The notes under the pieces: model-generated
Databases searched by the model: none
Seen by the model: the letters and a program-made list of their open reading frames with translations, nothing else
What the model was told of the DNA's origin: nothing
In this document: positions 38,656 to 51,143 of the stretch, piece after piece
How the letters are laid out: every line of letters starts with the position of its first letter
Position numbering within the stretch: position 1 is the stretch's first letter
NCBI RefSeq assembly: GCF_001522545.3
Contig: NC_031771.1
Span: 65,828,521-65,892,520 of the forward strand
Reading direction: 5' to 3'
Source: Parus major
Lineage: Eukaryota; Chordata; Aves; Passeriformes; Paridae
Length of the DNA: 64,000 bases
Made by a program: the position numbers and the translations under genes

Positions 38656-38966
38656 ATCATAGAATCAAAGAATTATGGAATGGTTTTGGTTGGAAAGGAT
38701 CTTAAAGGTCATCCAACCCCTGCCATGGGCAGGGACACCTTCCACTAGCCCAGGTGGCTCCAAGCACTGTCCAAGCTGGTCTTGGACACTTCCAGGGATC
38801 CAGGGGCAGCCACAGCTTCTCTGGGCACCCTGTGCCAGGGCCTGCCCACCCTCACAGGGAACAATTTCCTTCCCAATATCCCGTCTAAACCTACCCTCTT
38901 TCAGTTTGAAGCCATTCTTCCTTGTCCTGTCACTCCACGCTCTTGTAAAAATTCCCTCTCCATATA
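38656..38966 (-). mobile_element. CR1 LINE 3' fragment
   Basis: Starts ATATCATAGAATCAAAGAAT, with AGGTCATCCAACCCCTGCC (about 38706), the CAGCCACAGCTTCTCTGGGC block, CAATATCCCGTCTAAACC (about 38874) and CTTGTCCTGTCACTCC. Close relative of the copy at 27566. Confidence 0.96.
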
Positions 38967-40234
38967 TGTATAGACATATCTGCTGCAACTGTAAACTGGC
39001 TGACACATCCCAGAAACGAGCTGCTCTTCATCTTGGGAATATTTCATGTCCCCAAAATGTGATGTGGCTGCCAAAGTCCTTGATCTCAGTGAGTTCCAGT
39101 TCCTCTTCTGCCCTTTTGGTTCAGAGTTTCTCAAAAAAATATTTTGCTTGAAGCAATCTATTGTAAATCAATCAACCCAAACGAATTTTTTATTTCTTTT
39201 CAATGAATACATAAATATATATGTACATAAATCCTCCTTATATGCTTTGCTAGGATTTTCAGCACAGTGGTGGAGAGCAGTAACGATTCTTACTGAATTC
39301 AGGTTCTGCCAAGGTTTCATGATATTTTCTGGGTTTCTGGATTAGAAATGGATTGTGATTCTTGACCAGCTTCCTCTGAATCCCAGGCATAAAATTTTCA
39401 ATAACCATGGAGAAACCTGTAAAACAAAACAAGAAAAAAATGATTTAAAATATTTTTAAATTGTGGATCAAAAACTATTTCAGACAACTTTCAGGTTGCT
39501 TCATCTCCCTTAAAATCCTTAAAGTATTTATTCCATTAAGCATAGCATTCCTTTTTCCCTTTAGACAGCTGACGTGTGTGATTTGTGTATCTGGGTTAAG
39601 TTGGTTTATCTGAGAATTTTAGAGGGAATCAAAGGGCAAAATGTGTTCTGACGCTTAATTTTACAAGGACATTTGTTCTGCCAAACAATTAATTCTTTAA
39701 ATTCTTCCAAATGGGAAATCATGCTTTCTGGCCCACGAGCAGACTCGTTATTTCTGACCATAGAGTATGAAAAATAACAGCCCTTTTTGCAGCTATCACT
39801 CCACATGACACCTATAATTTACAGAATTTGTAAATACAAATGGAATTAATGCCAGGTGAGGTTTCCAGAGGGCCTGGGAATTGGAAAGGCTTTGGAAAGG
39901 CTGCTGAGCAGGGATCACAGACAAATCTGTTGAAGGGACATGCCTGGCACAGTGTCTTGAAGACTTTTCCTCGCCGAGGTAGCGGTGCTGGACTCAGCAG
40001 TTTCACATGTCTGGGTAAGCTCTGGCAGGATTCATCCCTCCTTAAATTCCTGCGTTTTTACGGAGCTGTCTGGACATGTAGGAACAAGATCTAACTATAG
40101 CTGACTTAGTTCTGCTGTTGGTGCCAATCAAAACAGTCAAGGACTTGGGACATTAGCACCCTGTTATCTCTTTGTCTGTACATATTGAAATCTGGACAAA
40201 AGGGGAATTAACTCTTTCCCTCTTGCTTCCCATC

Positions 40235-40341
40235 CTTTTTTTTATTTTTAATAATAAATAAATAATTAATTTAAAAATTAATAAAAATAAATAAATAATA
40301 AAATTAATAAATAAAAAATAATAAATATTTTTCTTTAATTA
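40235..40341. repeat. AT-only low-complexity tract, (AAT)/(AAAT)-like
   Basis: About 100 bp almost entirely of A and T, with interleaved AAT, AAAT and ATTAAT units preceded by a T-run. No clean period. Confidence 0.85.
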
Positions 40342-40496
40342 TCCTGCACTCGCAATTCATTCTTTCCAGCATCTTTAGCCTGTACCATTTGAATTTTTGG
40401 CTTTGAGGATTATCATAAGATTGAAACAATCTCAATATTCACCCCTTCACCCCCTCTAAAAATCATTGGAAAAACAGAGTTGAAAAAAGCAATAAT

Positions 40497-40628
40497 CTTT
40501 CCCTGGAGGTGTTCCAGAGCCATCTGGGCCCTGAGCAGCCTGGTCTAGTAAGACCTGGTTTGAGCAGGGCTTTGGATTGGGTGGTCTCTGGAGGTTCCTT
40601 CCAACCTAAAATTTGATGTTGTGTTGAG
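40497..40628 (+). mobile_element. CR1 LINE 3' fragment
   Basis: CCTGGAGGTGTTCCAGAGCC (about 40502), GAGCAGCCTGGTCTAGTAAG (about 40533) and GGTTCCTTCCAACCTAAA (about 40592) with a short, changed tail. Confidence 0.85.
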
Positions 40629-41110
40629 TTGAACCCTCACAGCCAATACCAGAGTGTTGGCCAGCCATCCTCATTCTCAGCGGAGTGACCTAAGAAATGT
40701 GCTCAAGTCAATGCGCCACAGTGCCTGAATTTTAAATCCTTGCTCACCCTGAGCTGTTTGTGATCCCTTTTGTAGAAAGGTGGCACCCCCCAGAATTTGG
40801 GAGAGCAGCTGACCAGCCAAAAATTGCTCGTGTGTTACCCATTACCATCAACAGCCCTCTGTCATCTCCTTTCTGAATTAGCAGAAGAGCTCATCAGAAA
40901 CCAAAAATTTTCTGTAGACCAAAGTCACCAGGAGTTCTGTGCCAAAATCAACCACATCATGAGAAAGCCTTTCCATTGTCTCTCTTTACTCCTTTTTTTG
41001 TTACTATCCAAATTAAAACTGTAATAAGAGGTATTAATAATATATCAAACACTGAAAAAATCATAGAATGTGGAAATACTAAAATAATTTCCAGTAGATT
41101 CACAGCAATA

Positions 41111-41152
41111 TGATTACACACATTTTAAAAGTGATTACACACATTTTAAAAG
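41111..41152. repeat. Perfect 21-bp tandem duplication
   Basis: A unit starting TGATTACACACATTTT occurs at 41111-41131 and again, identical, at 41132-41152. Confidence 0.95.
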
Positions 41153-41324
41153 TGTTACATCATATTAAAATGGTTTAAGAGAGAAAAATAGTTGTTATGA
41201 ACTTGATTGATTTTTATTTACAGCCTGGTGCATTCCCATTTCTGCAGGGCACTTTCCTCTTTCACAGCAGTGAGAATTCCTGACAAATGTTCATCCATTC
41301 TCCTGCATCATCCAGCTGATTATT

Positions 41325-41530
41325 CCTTCTGGGGCTAGAATTTTACATTTGGCCCTGATGAACTTGACTTTAATTTTTTCAGATGATTTTCCCAGTCCAG
41401 AAAATTTTGGGTTTCTGTCTTGTCCTTCTGCCTGTGCAAATGTGATCAGTCTGTAGAATTTCTAACTCATTAATAAAAATTTCTGACTGGTACCTTCCCT
41501 GTGGAGATTTATGCTTTTATTTCTTAGTAC
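41325..41530 (-). mobile_element. Possible ancient LINE (CR1/L3-like) relic
   Basis: GAATTTTACATTTGGCCCTG (about 41338), a TCCAGTCCAGAAAATTT block and TCATTAATAAAAATTTC (about 41468) resemble the antisense of old CR1/L3-type coding sequence as I remember it. The call rests on recall of a consensus and needs a repeat search. Confidence 0.35.
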
Positions 41531-42681
41531 ATCGTTGTGATCTGATACTTCTCAGGGAATAGTTATGAATGCTTTGCTATTTTTCAGTCAAATTCCAGCA
41601 CAATAAATAGCAGCATTATCTGATCTTTAATTCTCAAAGTTGCTTAGGACACTATTTAGTAAATACTGTGCAGACCTAAGTCATATCTAATATCTATGGG
41701 GTTTTTTGGTTTTTTTTTTTTTCCAATCCTCTAAGGCTATTATTTTGTAAAAAAAAAAAAAAAAGAAATTAAAATTCCTCAGCACAGGTTGTCCTTAAAA
41801 ACATTTAAAAGTTTTGGCTGCTATTCATCCCTCTGTTATCTTCTTCACACTTACAAAGTGAGGATTTATTTCAAGATTATTCTGAAAACTGGGATGATGC
41901 TGACTCACTGTATTCATCTTTCCAAAGACTCACATCCTGTAACTCTTTTCCCACCTGGTGTTCCCAAAGGTCATTTCCATAACTCTGTGAGTTATTCCAG
42001 TTACCTCCAACAACACACACAGGTGAATGTTTTCATGTCCAGATGCTTTGAAACACCTTCTTGATGCAAATATTTTTTTTTCTCCCACTTTAGTCTGATT
42101 TATTGTTTGTTTTCAGTGATATTAATTCTGACAAGTTCCTTACAACTTCCTTGAGCCATTTTCCATGTTGCAATAGTCTGTACATCTTCCTTCAACAGAA
42201 GTTTTCTAAGGCATTGCCAGCTGTCCACAATTTTTTCAGCTTAAAAAATTCCCTTCTGGGTCTTAACACCTTCCACTTGAGCAAATGCATTTTTCTGAAG
42301 ACCATCATCAATATCTTGCCCGTTTTTCCTAAGGCTCATCCATGTTGATTTAGTCTCATCCAGACTCTCCTCTTTCTTCATGTCCTCTGTCTGTTTTCAC
42401 CTATTCTATTAAAAGTTGTAGCATCTTTTTTCCTTGCTTTGATTTGTTGATTAACTGGGTTTATTTTTTTAGCTGCCCATCAAAAATTAGGGTTTATTAA
42501 CATCCAGGGTTTTCCAGGTTCTTTACACACCCTGCTGTACTTTCCTTTCCAGACATGTGAAAGAATTCTTTTCATTGCCAATAGGTATCACAGTAATTAA
42601 TTCAGTTAATTTTCCAGACATGGATTCAAAGCTGTGTTTCACACTGAGAGTTGGAAGGTGGTTTTGGCACTTGATGAAGAT

Positions 42682-42850
42682 GTCATAGAAACACAGAAAG
42701 GTTTGGGTTGGAGGAGGCTTTAAAGACCATCCAGTGCCACTCCCTGCCCTGGGCAGGGACAACTTCCACCATCCCAGGGTGTCCAACCTGGCCTTGGACA
42801 CTTGCAGGGATCCATGAGCAGCCACAGCTTCTCTGGGCACCCTGTCTGTG
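42682..42850 (-). mobile_element. CR1 LINE 3' fragment
   Basis: Tail and ATAGAAACACAGAAAGG, then TTTAAAGACCATCCAGTGCC (about 42719), GGGCAGGGACAACTTCC and GCAGCCACAGCTTCTCTGGG (about 42818). It stops abruptly in the CACCCTGT block. Confidence 0.92.
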
Positions 42851-44557
42851 AATCACTGCCTGTGAATTTTGATAAAATCCTGCAGTTTTTTGGGTCTTTC
42901 AGTAGAAGCATTCTCCTTTCTTCTCCTTGATTTGAATGTATCTAGACAAAATTATTTTCCTTAAGCAGGGTGTCCATAATGATTCACAGTGATTGCCAAG
43001 ACTTAGAGGCAAGAAAACAATACAAATGTACAAAATTAACAAGCCAGCACTGGTCAGCTTGTGTAAGAGCATTTGGATGAACATCCCAGTAATCTGAGTT
43101 TGTATCACACCCTGGCATGTCTTCCTTTGGCTACACCTCTCAATTCCATCACCATCACCGGGATCTGCCACTGAGGAGACAACCCAGTTTCTGGAGAGAA
43201 GCTACAATCAAGCAAATCCCTCAGCTGTGTAGTTTTTACTAATAGGAGCATGCTGCTTTGAGCACATTTTTTGGAAGGATTATAACCTTGCTTTGGGAAA
43301 GTCAGCGGTGCAAGAATCCACCCAAGCTGTCCAGCAGATACTTAAGAATTAAGCATGTCATATGAGGAGGAAACAACACATTTTCTAATCTTTGCCAACC
43401 ACAGGGGAGATTCATCTCTCTTACATTTCTTGTCCTGAGATGATGACCATGATAAGAACTGACTTAAATCCCACAGACCTTGTTTTTGCTTGCAAATTGG
43501 CTTAAGCTCATCCCCTAATCAGGTAATTGAACCGTTTATGTGTCTTGGCTGAATCCCAGTCCGGGTTCATCTCTTATGAAATTATTCCAGGTCATTAACG
43601 AGTCTGGTGATCCTGAACCAGTCATGATGGGAAAATACAACGCTTAAGGCCAGATAAGCAAAGAGGACCAAGGCAGATTTCAGATAAGAGCTTTAGACCC
43701 TTTATCTTAGTCCTGGGACAGATCTGTCAGTCTGCTCCCCAGAAGGCTGTACCAGATTCCCCTCCCCTGGCTTGCAGAGCTGAGCACCCCCTGAGCCTGC
43801 CATGGGGTCAGGAGTGCCACCAGGACCATGGCAGGGCCACCTCCCTTCCTGCCAGTCCTGGCTCCCACTGAGCCCATCACTCTGGTCCTGGGCTCGGAGC
43901 GGATCAGGGGATGGAAGGGGCAGCACACATCAGTGTGTCAGTGACACACATCAGCCCTCACAGGGCACTGCTGAGGTGACAGTGTCTTTCACACACATGG
44001 CAGGGAGGCATCAAAGAGGTGCATTCTGTGGAGAAGGGCTGGCCACTGGTGATGCTCCTGGAGCTGACTTTAAAATTGTCTGCCTTGAACAGAGCCAGGG
44101 AGAGCCAGAACATGGCATGAAAACATCCTCCAGCCCATTCCCTCAGTCTGCCATTGCTTTCAGCTCAGAATTTCCTGATTTATGGAGTGCTACAATGGTC
44201 TGTGTTTTCTTTTCCACTGCTAGCTTTCATGGTGCTTGTTGTTTTACCCAACAGAGCTCTGGGTTGGTTCATAGAAATCCAAGGTATTTATGGAATTACC
44301 TATCATAGAGCAAAGAGGTCATGGCATTTTTAGGTGTCTAAAAGGACATTCCTTCAGTCCATCAGCTGACACACCTGAAGGCATCTCTCCAGCTGGATGT
44401 ATCACACTGTTCTCACCACATTCAGCTTCAGCTCTTCAAGCTGCTGTAAAAAAAAATCAAAATTAGTTTTTCCTTCATGAATCCAGCTCATTACTTTTAA
44501 AGAATCAGCCAATGCCCATGGAACTATTCAAAAACAGTTACCTGGACTATGAAAATG

Positions 44558-44638
44558 AAGGGTTTTTTTTACACTAAATTTTGCCATCAGGTCTCTTCTT
44601 TGAGACCTGATGGCAAATTCTAATGTAAAAAAACCCTT
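44558..44638. repeat. 81-nt near-perfect inverted repeat (hairpin)
   Basis: The left arm 44558-44595 (38 nt) pairs with the right arm 44602-44638 (37 nt) across a 6-nt loop. The loop-proximal stem, TTGCCATCAGGTCTC against GAGACCTGATGGCAA, is perfect, and the outer stem AAGGG against CCCTT is also perfect. Only a few mismatches and a one-base T/A-run length difference lie between. An outer pair (ATGGAACT near 44518 and AGTTCCAT near 44644) may extend it. It could be a foldback or MITE-like relic or a miRNA-like precursor; nothing here decides. Confidence 0.9.
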
Positions 44639-44692
44639 TGTCAGTTCCATATGCTTTTAGGACTCATTGCATGAATACCATGAAAAGCAGAT

Positions 44693-44885
44693 AAATTCAG
44701 GAAGAATTTCTTCCCAGAAAGGGTAGAACAGGCTGCCCAGGAAGGTGGTGGCTGCTTTCAGCATCCATGGAAATGCTTGAGAAATGAGCAGTAGCACCCT
44801 GTGCTCTGGACTGCTTGGCAAGGTGGTTTTTGCTCAAAGGTTGGACTCAATTATGGAGACTTTTTCCAACCCTTAGGATTCTCTG
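44693..44885 (+). mobile_element. CR1 LINE 3' fragment
   Basis: AGGAAGAATTTCTTCCCAG (about 44699), AACAGGCTGCCCAGGAAGG (about 44727) and GGTTGGACTCAATTATGG (about 44840), ending in TTCCAACCCTTAGGATTCTC. It lies 55 bp right of the 81-nt hairpin. Confidence 0.88.
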
Positions 44886-45281
44886 AAGCCTGGTGGAAAC
44901 TCAGAAGAGCAGAAGTCTGCTCTATGTGTTATCAAAGTCCTGCTGCTTGGCCTGTAGCAAGTTCTTGTATCTCTGGTTTTCCTCCAACAATTTCATTATT
45001 CCACTTTCACGGGAAATTCTGGGGCGATGAGATTATGAATTATCTCATGCAACAGCCTCACTCCTCCTCTTTCCCCAGTATGAGCATGAAGGGTGGCCTG
45101 GCTGGGATGACAAAAAACTCTGGGGAATTTTCTCTGGCAGTGGCAGCAGCCCAGGAAAGAACCTAAGAGCAGAGCAGGTAGGTGGTCACACACCTGTACC
45201 CTCTGCTGAATATTTACCGCCTAAACTCTCACCAGAGTATCCAGGTGCATTCTCCTCCCACAGCTGGAGGCAGAGCTGATA

Positions 45282-45445
45282 TCACAGAACCATAGAATCA
45301 TAGAAAAGTTTGGGTTGGAAGGATCTTTAAAGACCATCTCATTCCATATTCCTTCCATGGGCAGGGAAACCTTCCCCTAGACCAGGTTGCTCCAAAGTCC
45401 AAGGATGGATCCATCTAAGGATGGATCATCCACAGCTTCTCCTGT
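45282..45445 (-). mobile_element. CR1 LINE 3' fragment with internal duplication
   Basis: Tail ACCATAGAATCATAGAAAAG, then GGTTGGAAGGATCTTTAAAG. Inside, AAGGATGGATC appears twice (about 45402 and 45418) where other copies have one block, so a short internal duplication has occurred. Confidence 0.9.
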
Positions 45446-48400
45446 TATTTGTCTCTGTCTTTGGTATCCTCACCAGCCCTTTTACTTTCCTTTAATGCAT
45501 TTCTTCGCAATTTTGGCTGAATTTTGCTTGAACAGCTAATCTACAGCCAAAAAGAATATCCAGCCTTAGATAATCATAATTTGGCAGCTGTGCCACAGCC
45601 ATCACTGTCAAGATGTGTCCACTGTGCAGGAAAATCCAGAATTTCTCACCAGTACTGTACTGTACCCAGCTGTTTCATAAAATAAGAAGTTATCAGAGGT
45701 GGGCCACTGTTCTACAAAGAGATTTTCATATATTGTTGTGCTGAAAATACAAAACTGGCTGTTAGAGCTCTCCTAAACAAATGATTTTCCTAGGATTCAG
45801 AAGCTAATAATTCATGCCAATTTTGTTCACATTCACCATCTCTCCTGACCCCTCAGCATTCTGCTAATGTAACCTCAATACATGGAATTATCTGGAATGA
45901 GGAAGCATTCCTGGATGGCAAGGACCTGAATTCTGATCAGTGTTGGGTCTAGGAATTGGCTGTTATATTCTCCATAAACAAATAGAACTTAAGGCAAACA
46001 TTTGCTCCTCACACTTTCTCCAGCAAACATGGCTTCAAACATCAGGAGGGAAAAACAAACTCCATGACCAGCCTCTCAGCTTTCCATAACATCTGTGTTC
46101 ATTTTTCATGTTTTATTTTCCCTCATCCTGGAAGCAGAGTAAAGCAGGAGAAAGCATTAGCTTCTAACCACAGTAATTTCCTGAATTCCAGAGAACTGCT
46201 GTCAAAACCAAGGATTCACTCACTTCTGGGACATCTGTATCAGATTACTGCACTTCCCTCTTTGCTCCTGCATCGTGGCCTGCAATCAGCTGCTGCCACA
46301 ACCCAGAAGCTGGAAAAAAAAATGTGTTGGGTTCCTACTGTTTTTCAGTGTATTCTTACTAATTTTTCTCTGCCTCAATTCCCAGATTTCTGCCTCTAAT
46401 CTGTATCATTTTCTTCCACTGGCTGTCAAGCCGCTGATAACGCACACTTTTCCAGAAATGTATTTTAATTCTTTTCCTCTCTGTATATTTTCATTCTAGT
46501 CCCTACTAAAAATAATGATGGTATTTTTAATGATGACTGACCTGATTAGCTCTTTAGGTAGCTGATGCAAGAAGATTATTCATTGTCTTCTCCTAAGCAT
46601 TTTCCATGAATCTTTGGGAGTCATATCTTTTTTCTGATTGACTCATTAGATCTCAAGATCCCTAATCACCAAGATCAGAAGGATTCATTTGGATAGCTCC
46701 TCTGGGAGTTTGCTCTTGATCTACATGTCAGACCTGGATTTCTCTTGAGAAACCCTGTGGATTAATCACCAGAAGAAATCACGATCCTACCAAATGCCCT
46801 GAGGTGATTTTTAACGTCCTTTCCAATCCAAACCTCAATGATTTCCAAGGAAATGCTTGAAAAGGAAAAAGAGTGAGGTACATGGGATACCCCCAGGAAA
46901 AGGTGGTCACTGTTAAATGGTGGCTCTTTGCACACTGGTGTTGTCAAAATATCCTCAGACCAAAGTTCAGCTTTCTCAGACTTCACAACCTGAGGGGCAA
47001 CTGAGCCTGGCTCAAGAGGGACCACAGTGGCCCAGGAAATCTAAATGTAGAGACAGAAGATTTGGCTCCTTCACCTGAAGGATCTTGGTTAATATCTTAG
47101 TTTCTTTGTCTTTAACTGTGGGAAAATAGGCAAAATATTTCCGAAATTTCTTTCCAGCCCCCTCCTTCCACGTAGAATGTATGATTTAAAGGGCACACTT
47201 GATAAATGAGGTTGCCTCCTCACCAGTGGGAGATCTGATCCCACTTTTGGAGTTTGGAACTAGCTGGTAAGTCAGAAAATAAGGTGTATGCTACAATCAC
47301 GATGCGGTTGCTTGAAAAGTTTCAGCTTTGTATTCAAAAGTTCACCCAACAGTGCTGCCCAAGGCCCCTTGGAGCAGCAAAAAACAGGAGGAGTTGACCC
47401 TCTCTCCTTCTCAGCAGCCATTGGAACAGCTGCTGAACTTCCATGGGATTTGGAAACTACATGGACGACTCCCAAATCCCACCAAAGCTCATTGGCAGAA
47501 ACAGGACTTGTACCAAAATGCAAAACCACCAGTGAAGAAATTTGGACGCTGCAGCTCCGTAACCTTTCCCACCTGAAGATCCTTACACTGGGAAGCCTGA
47601 CTCAAGGCATCTCATTTAAGCTTTCTCTGCAAGGGCATCCTTGGATGGGCATTCACCTGGAAAATGCATCCCTGGCTCCCAAAGCAGCTGCTCTTCAAAC
47701 TCTGGAGCCCCAGGCAGGTTTTTCTCTATCCACTGCCCGTTCTCCTCTTGCCAGCAGAAAGCCCTGCCCTGGAAGGCCAAGTTCACCAGCTGCAATGACA
47801 GAGCAGCCCAGGATCACTTGGGAACAGCTAATAAGAGACTGATGCTGCCATCCAAATACCAGAGCCATTGGAATAAGGTCATTCCTTTAGCAAAACATCT
47901 CGTAATGGGCCTTCTCTGACCCGTTCACCTCCAGACTCCAGAGCTCTCCGTAATGTGGTTTTGCTTTTGCTGGCCAGGACAAATCTGTTGTGCCCTTATG
48001 GCCTCTAAAGCTGAAATGCAGCCCTGCAGTTACTCAAAAGCCAGGGGAAAGAGAACAAGGCAATCCCACATGTGCCCTGCTAAAAGCAAACATCTGGCTA
48101 ATGCCTTCACATGGCCATTGCTATGCCTGTTGCTAAATTCATTATTCTCTTAGCTCTGTGGGTTGAAGCAGATTCAATATTCGGACCAGCAGCCAGAGAC
48201 ATTATCCAAATACGTCTCAAATCTGGATATTTACTCAGGTGTAATCTCTTTATTGGAAATAATATTCCCAGACAAAGCAACATTAACATCACTCAAGGGG
48301 ACATTTCTTGTTGGATTAATAGGGAGATTTGCAGAACGTGAGGGTTCAAGTTAAAAAAAAACCCACAAATGCATTTCTGACTTCAGTGGGAATGTCAGGG

Positions 48401-49667
48401 GAAGCTGAGATGATCAACAAGGTGCTGAAACAGGGGTAAGGACATGTTCTCCTCCTGCTGTCAGCAGTGCCACAGGATTCCACTTTGCAATGGATTCCAT
48501 TTGATCAAAAGAAAAAAAGCCAGGCATTACAGAGGAGATGTAACTCTCTCAACGCCCAACTGCCCATGTTACAGAGCCAAAGAGGCCCTGAAGATTCTGA
48601 TGCAGAGAGATGGCTGAGATCAGTCCAAACTTTGCTTTGAAAAGAAAACACAGAAACCACCACCAGGGAGTAGGAGACACACAAAGCTGGTGACTGAAGA
48701 CATCAGTGCAAGAGAAATTGCCCTCCAGGTGACGTTTTCACAGGTACATGGCTGTACTTCCACCATGTGGTGGAAGTTCCTTGCCCTCAGGTCATCAGCT
48801 TCATTTTATTGACTCCTAACCCAAGGTGGACATGAGGTGAGGAGCCCAGTCAGGGGGAGAACTTCCTTAATACCAAGAAATAAATGAGTCTGAAATTTAT
48901 TTATCTCATCCTTTCATGTTTTAGGTGATTTATCAGAAACAACCCAAAGCCTCACACATATTGAACCCAGATCCTTTTAGTCTGTCATGAGGTATCTCCT
49001 AGAGAAACTCTGGATAATTCCAACTGAAGGCAAAGTTGAGGAACACCACCCAGTTTGCAGTCTAATTTTAGTCTGAGCCCGTGCCACCAATTTTTGTGCC
49101 ATGTTTTAATATTTGCTTGTACTTACTTGTGTTAAATTGAAGTGTGGAAGCTCCCTGTGTTCCCTTAAGAAAGCAAAGAAACTCCGGGGAAAAATTACAG
49201 TGTAACTTGAACTTACGGAAATAGTACACATTTATTTGTCTTTATGCATCATAAAAAGAGAATTACAAAAAGGCTTAAGTCTGTTGGGCTTTATCAGAAT
49301 CAAGATTGTTTCTAAAGCACCCACCTGGCCTAGACTAAAACACGTGGTCAACTCACCTTTTTGCCCCACCTCTGCCAACAGAGCAACCCCTTGGCCACCC
49401 AGCATCATCCTGATGCCCTGCAAGTGTCCTCTGCTCCTGATTCCTAAAGGCAAATCCTCAAGCCAAACACTCAGGATCCTCTTTGAAAATCCTCCTCTCC
49501 TCCCAACATCTCCACTTCTCTGCCCAGCTCCCTGTCCATCAAAAGATCAGCTGTTGGGACAACGACGTTTTCGAGTTTCCTGGTTATGTTATGACTGACA
49601 GGATGGAACGATGCCATGACAAGTTCTCTGTGGGTCATACAAGAAGGACATAAAGCTATTGACATTG

Positions 49668-50096
49668 TGTAAAAGAGGGCTGTGAAGATGGTGGAAGGTC
49701 TGGGGGGGTCCATATGAGGAGTGGCTGAGGCCTCTTGGTTGGTTTAGCCTGGAGAAGAGGAGATTGAGGGGAGACTCATCAGGGTCTGCAGCTCCTCCTG
49801 AGGGCCAGCTCTGATCTCTGCTCCCTGTGACAGTGACAGGACCCAAGGGAACAGCTGGAGCTGTCCCAGGGAAGGTTTAGGTTGGATATCAGGGAAAGGT
49901 TCTTCCCCAGAGGATGCTGGCACTGCCCAGGCTCCCCAGGGAATGGGCACCAAGGCTGCCAGAGCTCCAGGAGAGTTTGGACAGCGCTGCCAGGGATGCC
50001 CAGGGTGGGATTGTTGGGTGTCTGTGAAGGGCCAGGGGTTGGACTGGATGATCCTGGTGAGTCCCTTCCAGCTCAGGATATTCTGTGATTCTGTGA
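49668..50096 (+). mobile_element. CR1 LINE 3' fragment, one of the longest copies
   Basis: Starts in the 3' part of the element (AGGAGTGGCTGAGGCCTC, about 49718; GCCTGGAGAAGAGGAGATTG, about 49748) and runs through GGTTTAGGTTGGATATCAGG (about 49874) to GCTCAGGATATTCTGTGATT. The antisense open frames here are by-products. Confidence 0.96.
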
Positions 50097-50808
50097 ACTC
50101 CTAGTTTGGTGTCCTTTTCCAAAAACCATTTCTCAGGCCTTTATTTATGAGCGAAAGAATCAACCATGAGAGGCAGACCGTGACAAATCAGAGGGGCTTC
50201 GCTTCAGGGCTCATTCCATACCTGCCATTTGAAGCAGCTGATGGTCTGGATTTCTAACTGGTAGGAAAATATACAGTAATTGCAAATAAACGCTGACATT
50301 TCGGTGAAGTGAAATTTTGCAAAGAAATAAAACTGCCAAGAGAAATATTTTTGTGCGATAACAGAGCAATTCTTTGTTGCAATTTTGACCTTTTGTAGCA
50401 TTTTTATTTATATATTTGGTTCTGCTGTGATTTATCTTTTATGCTGTTATTTCATCCTATACATCAGTGACTGCTCTTTTTGCATCATCATTAGTAATTT
50501 TTCTGCTAATTGCTAATTCTTCTAGTAATTCTGAAGTAATTTGCTTTATGTTTTGCTCATACCTCCCTGAAAAAAAAAAAAAAAAAATGTTTTGCAATGT
50601 GGATCTAAAATGCTCTGCCTGGCATTGGAGTGTTTTATTATATGGCTTTTAACAGGGCAAAAGGCAAAAAAAAAAAAAACAACCCAGACATCCCTGAGGA
50701 ATGCTCCATTTTGAACACATCAACATTCCCACTGAAATAACAAACATGTCCCACCAGCCTTATAATCCACACTTATCTGCTTGTTCTATCTCCCCATCCC
50801 ACCTGCCT

Positions 50809-51143
50809 CAGCCTCCCAGAGAGCAGCATGGCTCTCAGAGCTCTTCCACTTCCANNNNNNNNNNNNNNNNNNNNNNNNNNNNNNNNNNNNNNNNNNNNNN
50901 NNNNNNNNNNNNNNNNNNNNNNNNNNNNNNNNNNNNNNNNNNNNNNNNNNNNNNNNNNNNNNNNNNNNNNNNNNNNNNNNNNNNNNNNNNNNNNNNNNNN
51001 NNNNNNNNNNNNNNNNNNNNNNNNNNNNNNNNNNNNNNNNNNNNNNNNNNNNNNNNNNNNNNNNNNNNNNNNNNNNNNNNNNNNNNNNNCTCCAGCCTCC
51101 CAGAGAGCAGCATGGCTCTCAGAGCTCTTCCATACCACAGCTC
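50809..51143. repeat. 51-bp minisatellite flanking an assembly gap
   Basis: The left copy (50809-50854) is cut by the gap. The right copy (51093-51143) is 51 bp and is followed by the start of another (CAGCCTC). Both carry CCCAGAGAGCAGCATGGCTC and CAGAGCTCTTCCA. The unit length is divisible by 3, which keeps all frames open; no coding role is implied. Confidence 0.85.
50855..51089. other. Assembly gap, 235 N, inside a minisatellite
   Basis: Run of N flanked on both sides by copies of the same 51-bp unit. Confidence 0.99.

Larger units (their letters stand above)
38967..49667. other. Intergenic DNA between CR1 copies
   Basis: Outside the listed repeats and the hairpin, no gene is recognised. 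An ATG-started 184-codon frame (47288-47842, +) has no domain, signal peptide or membrane segment that I recognise and is not called as a gene. Confidence 0.5.

Noticed and set aside
46795..46845. Possible CR1 tail
   Set aside because: TTTTAACGTCCTTTCCAATCC resembles the CR1 end, but no upstream block supports it.
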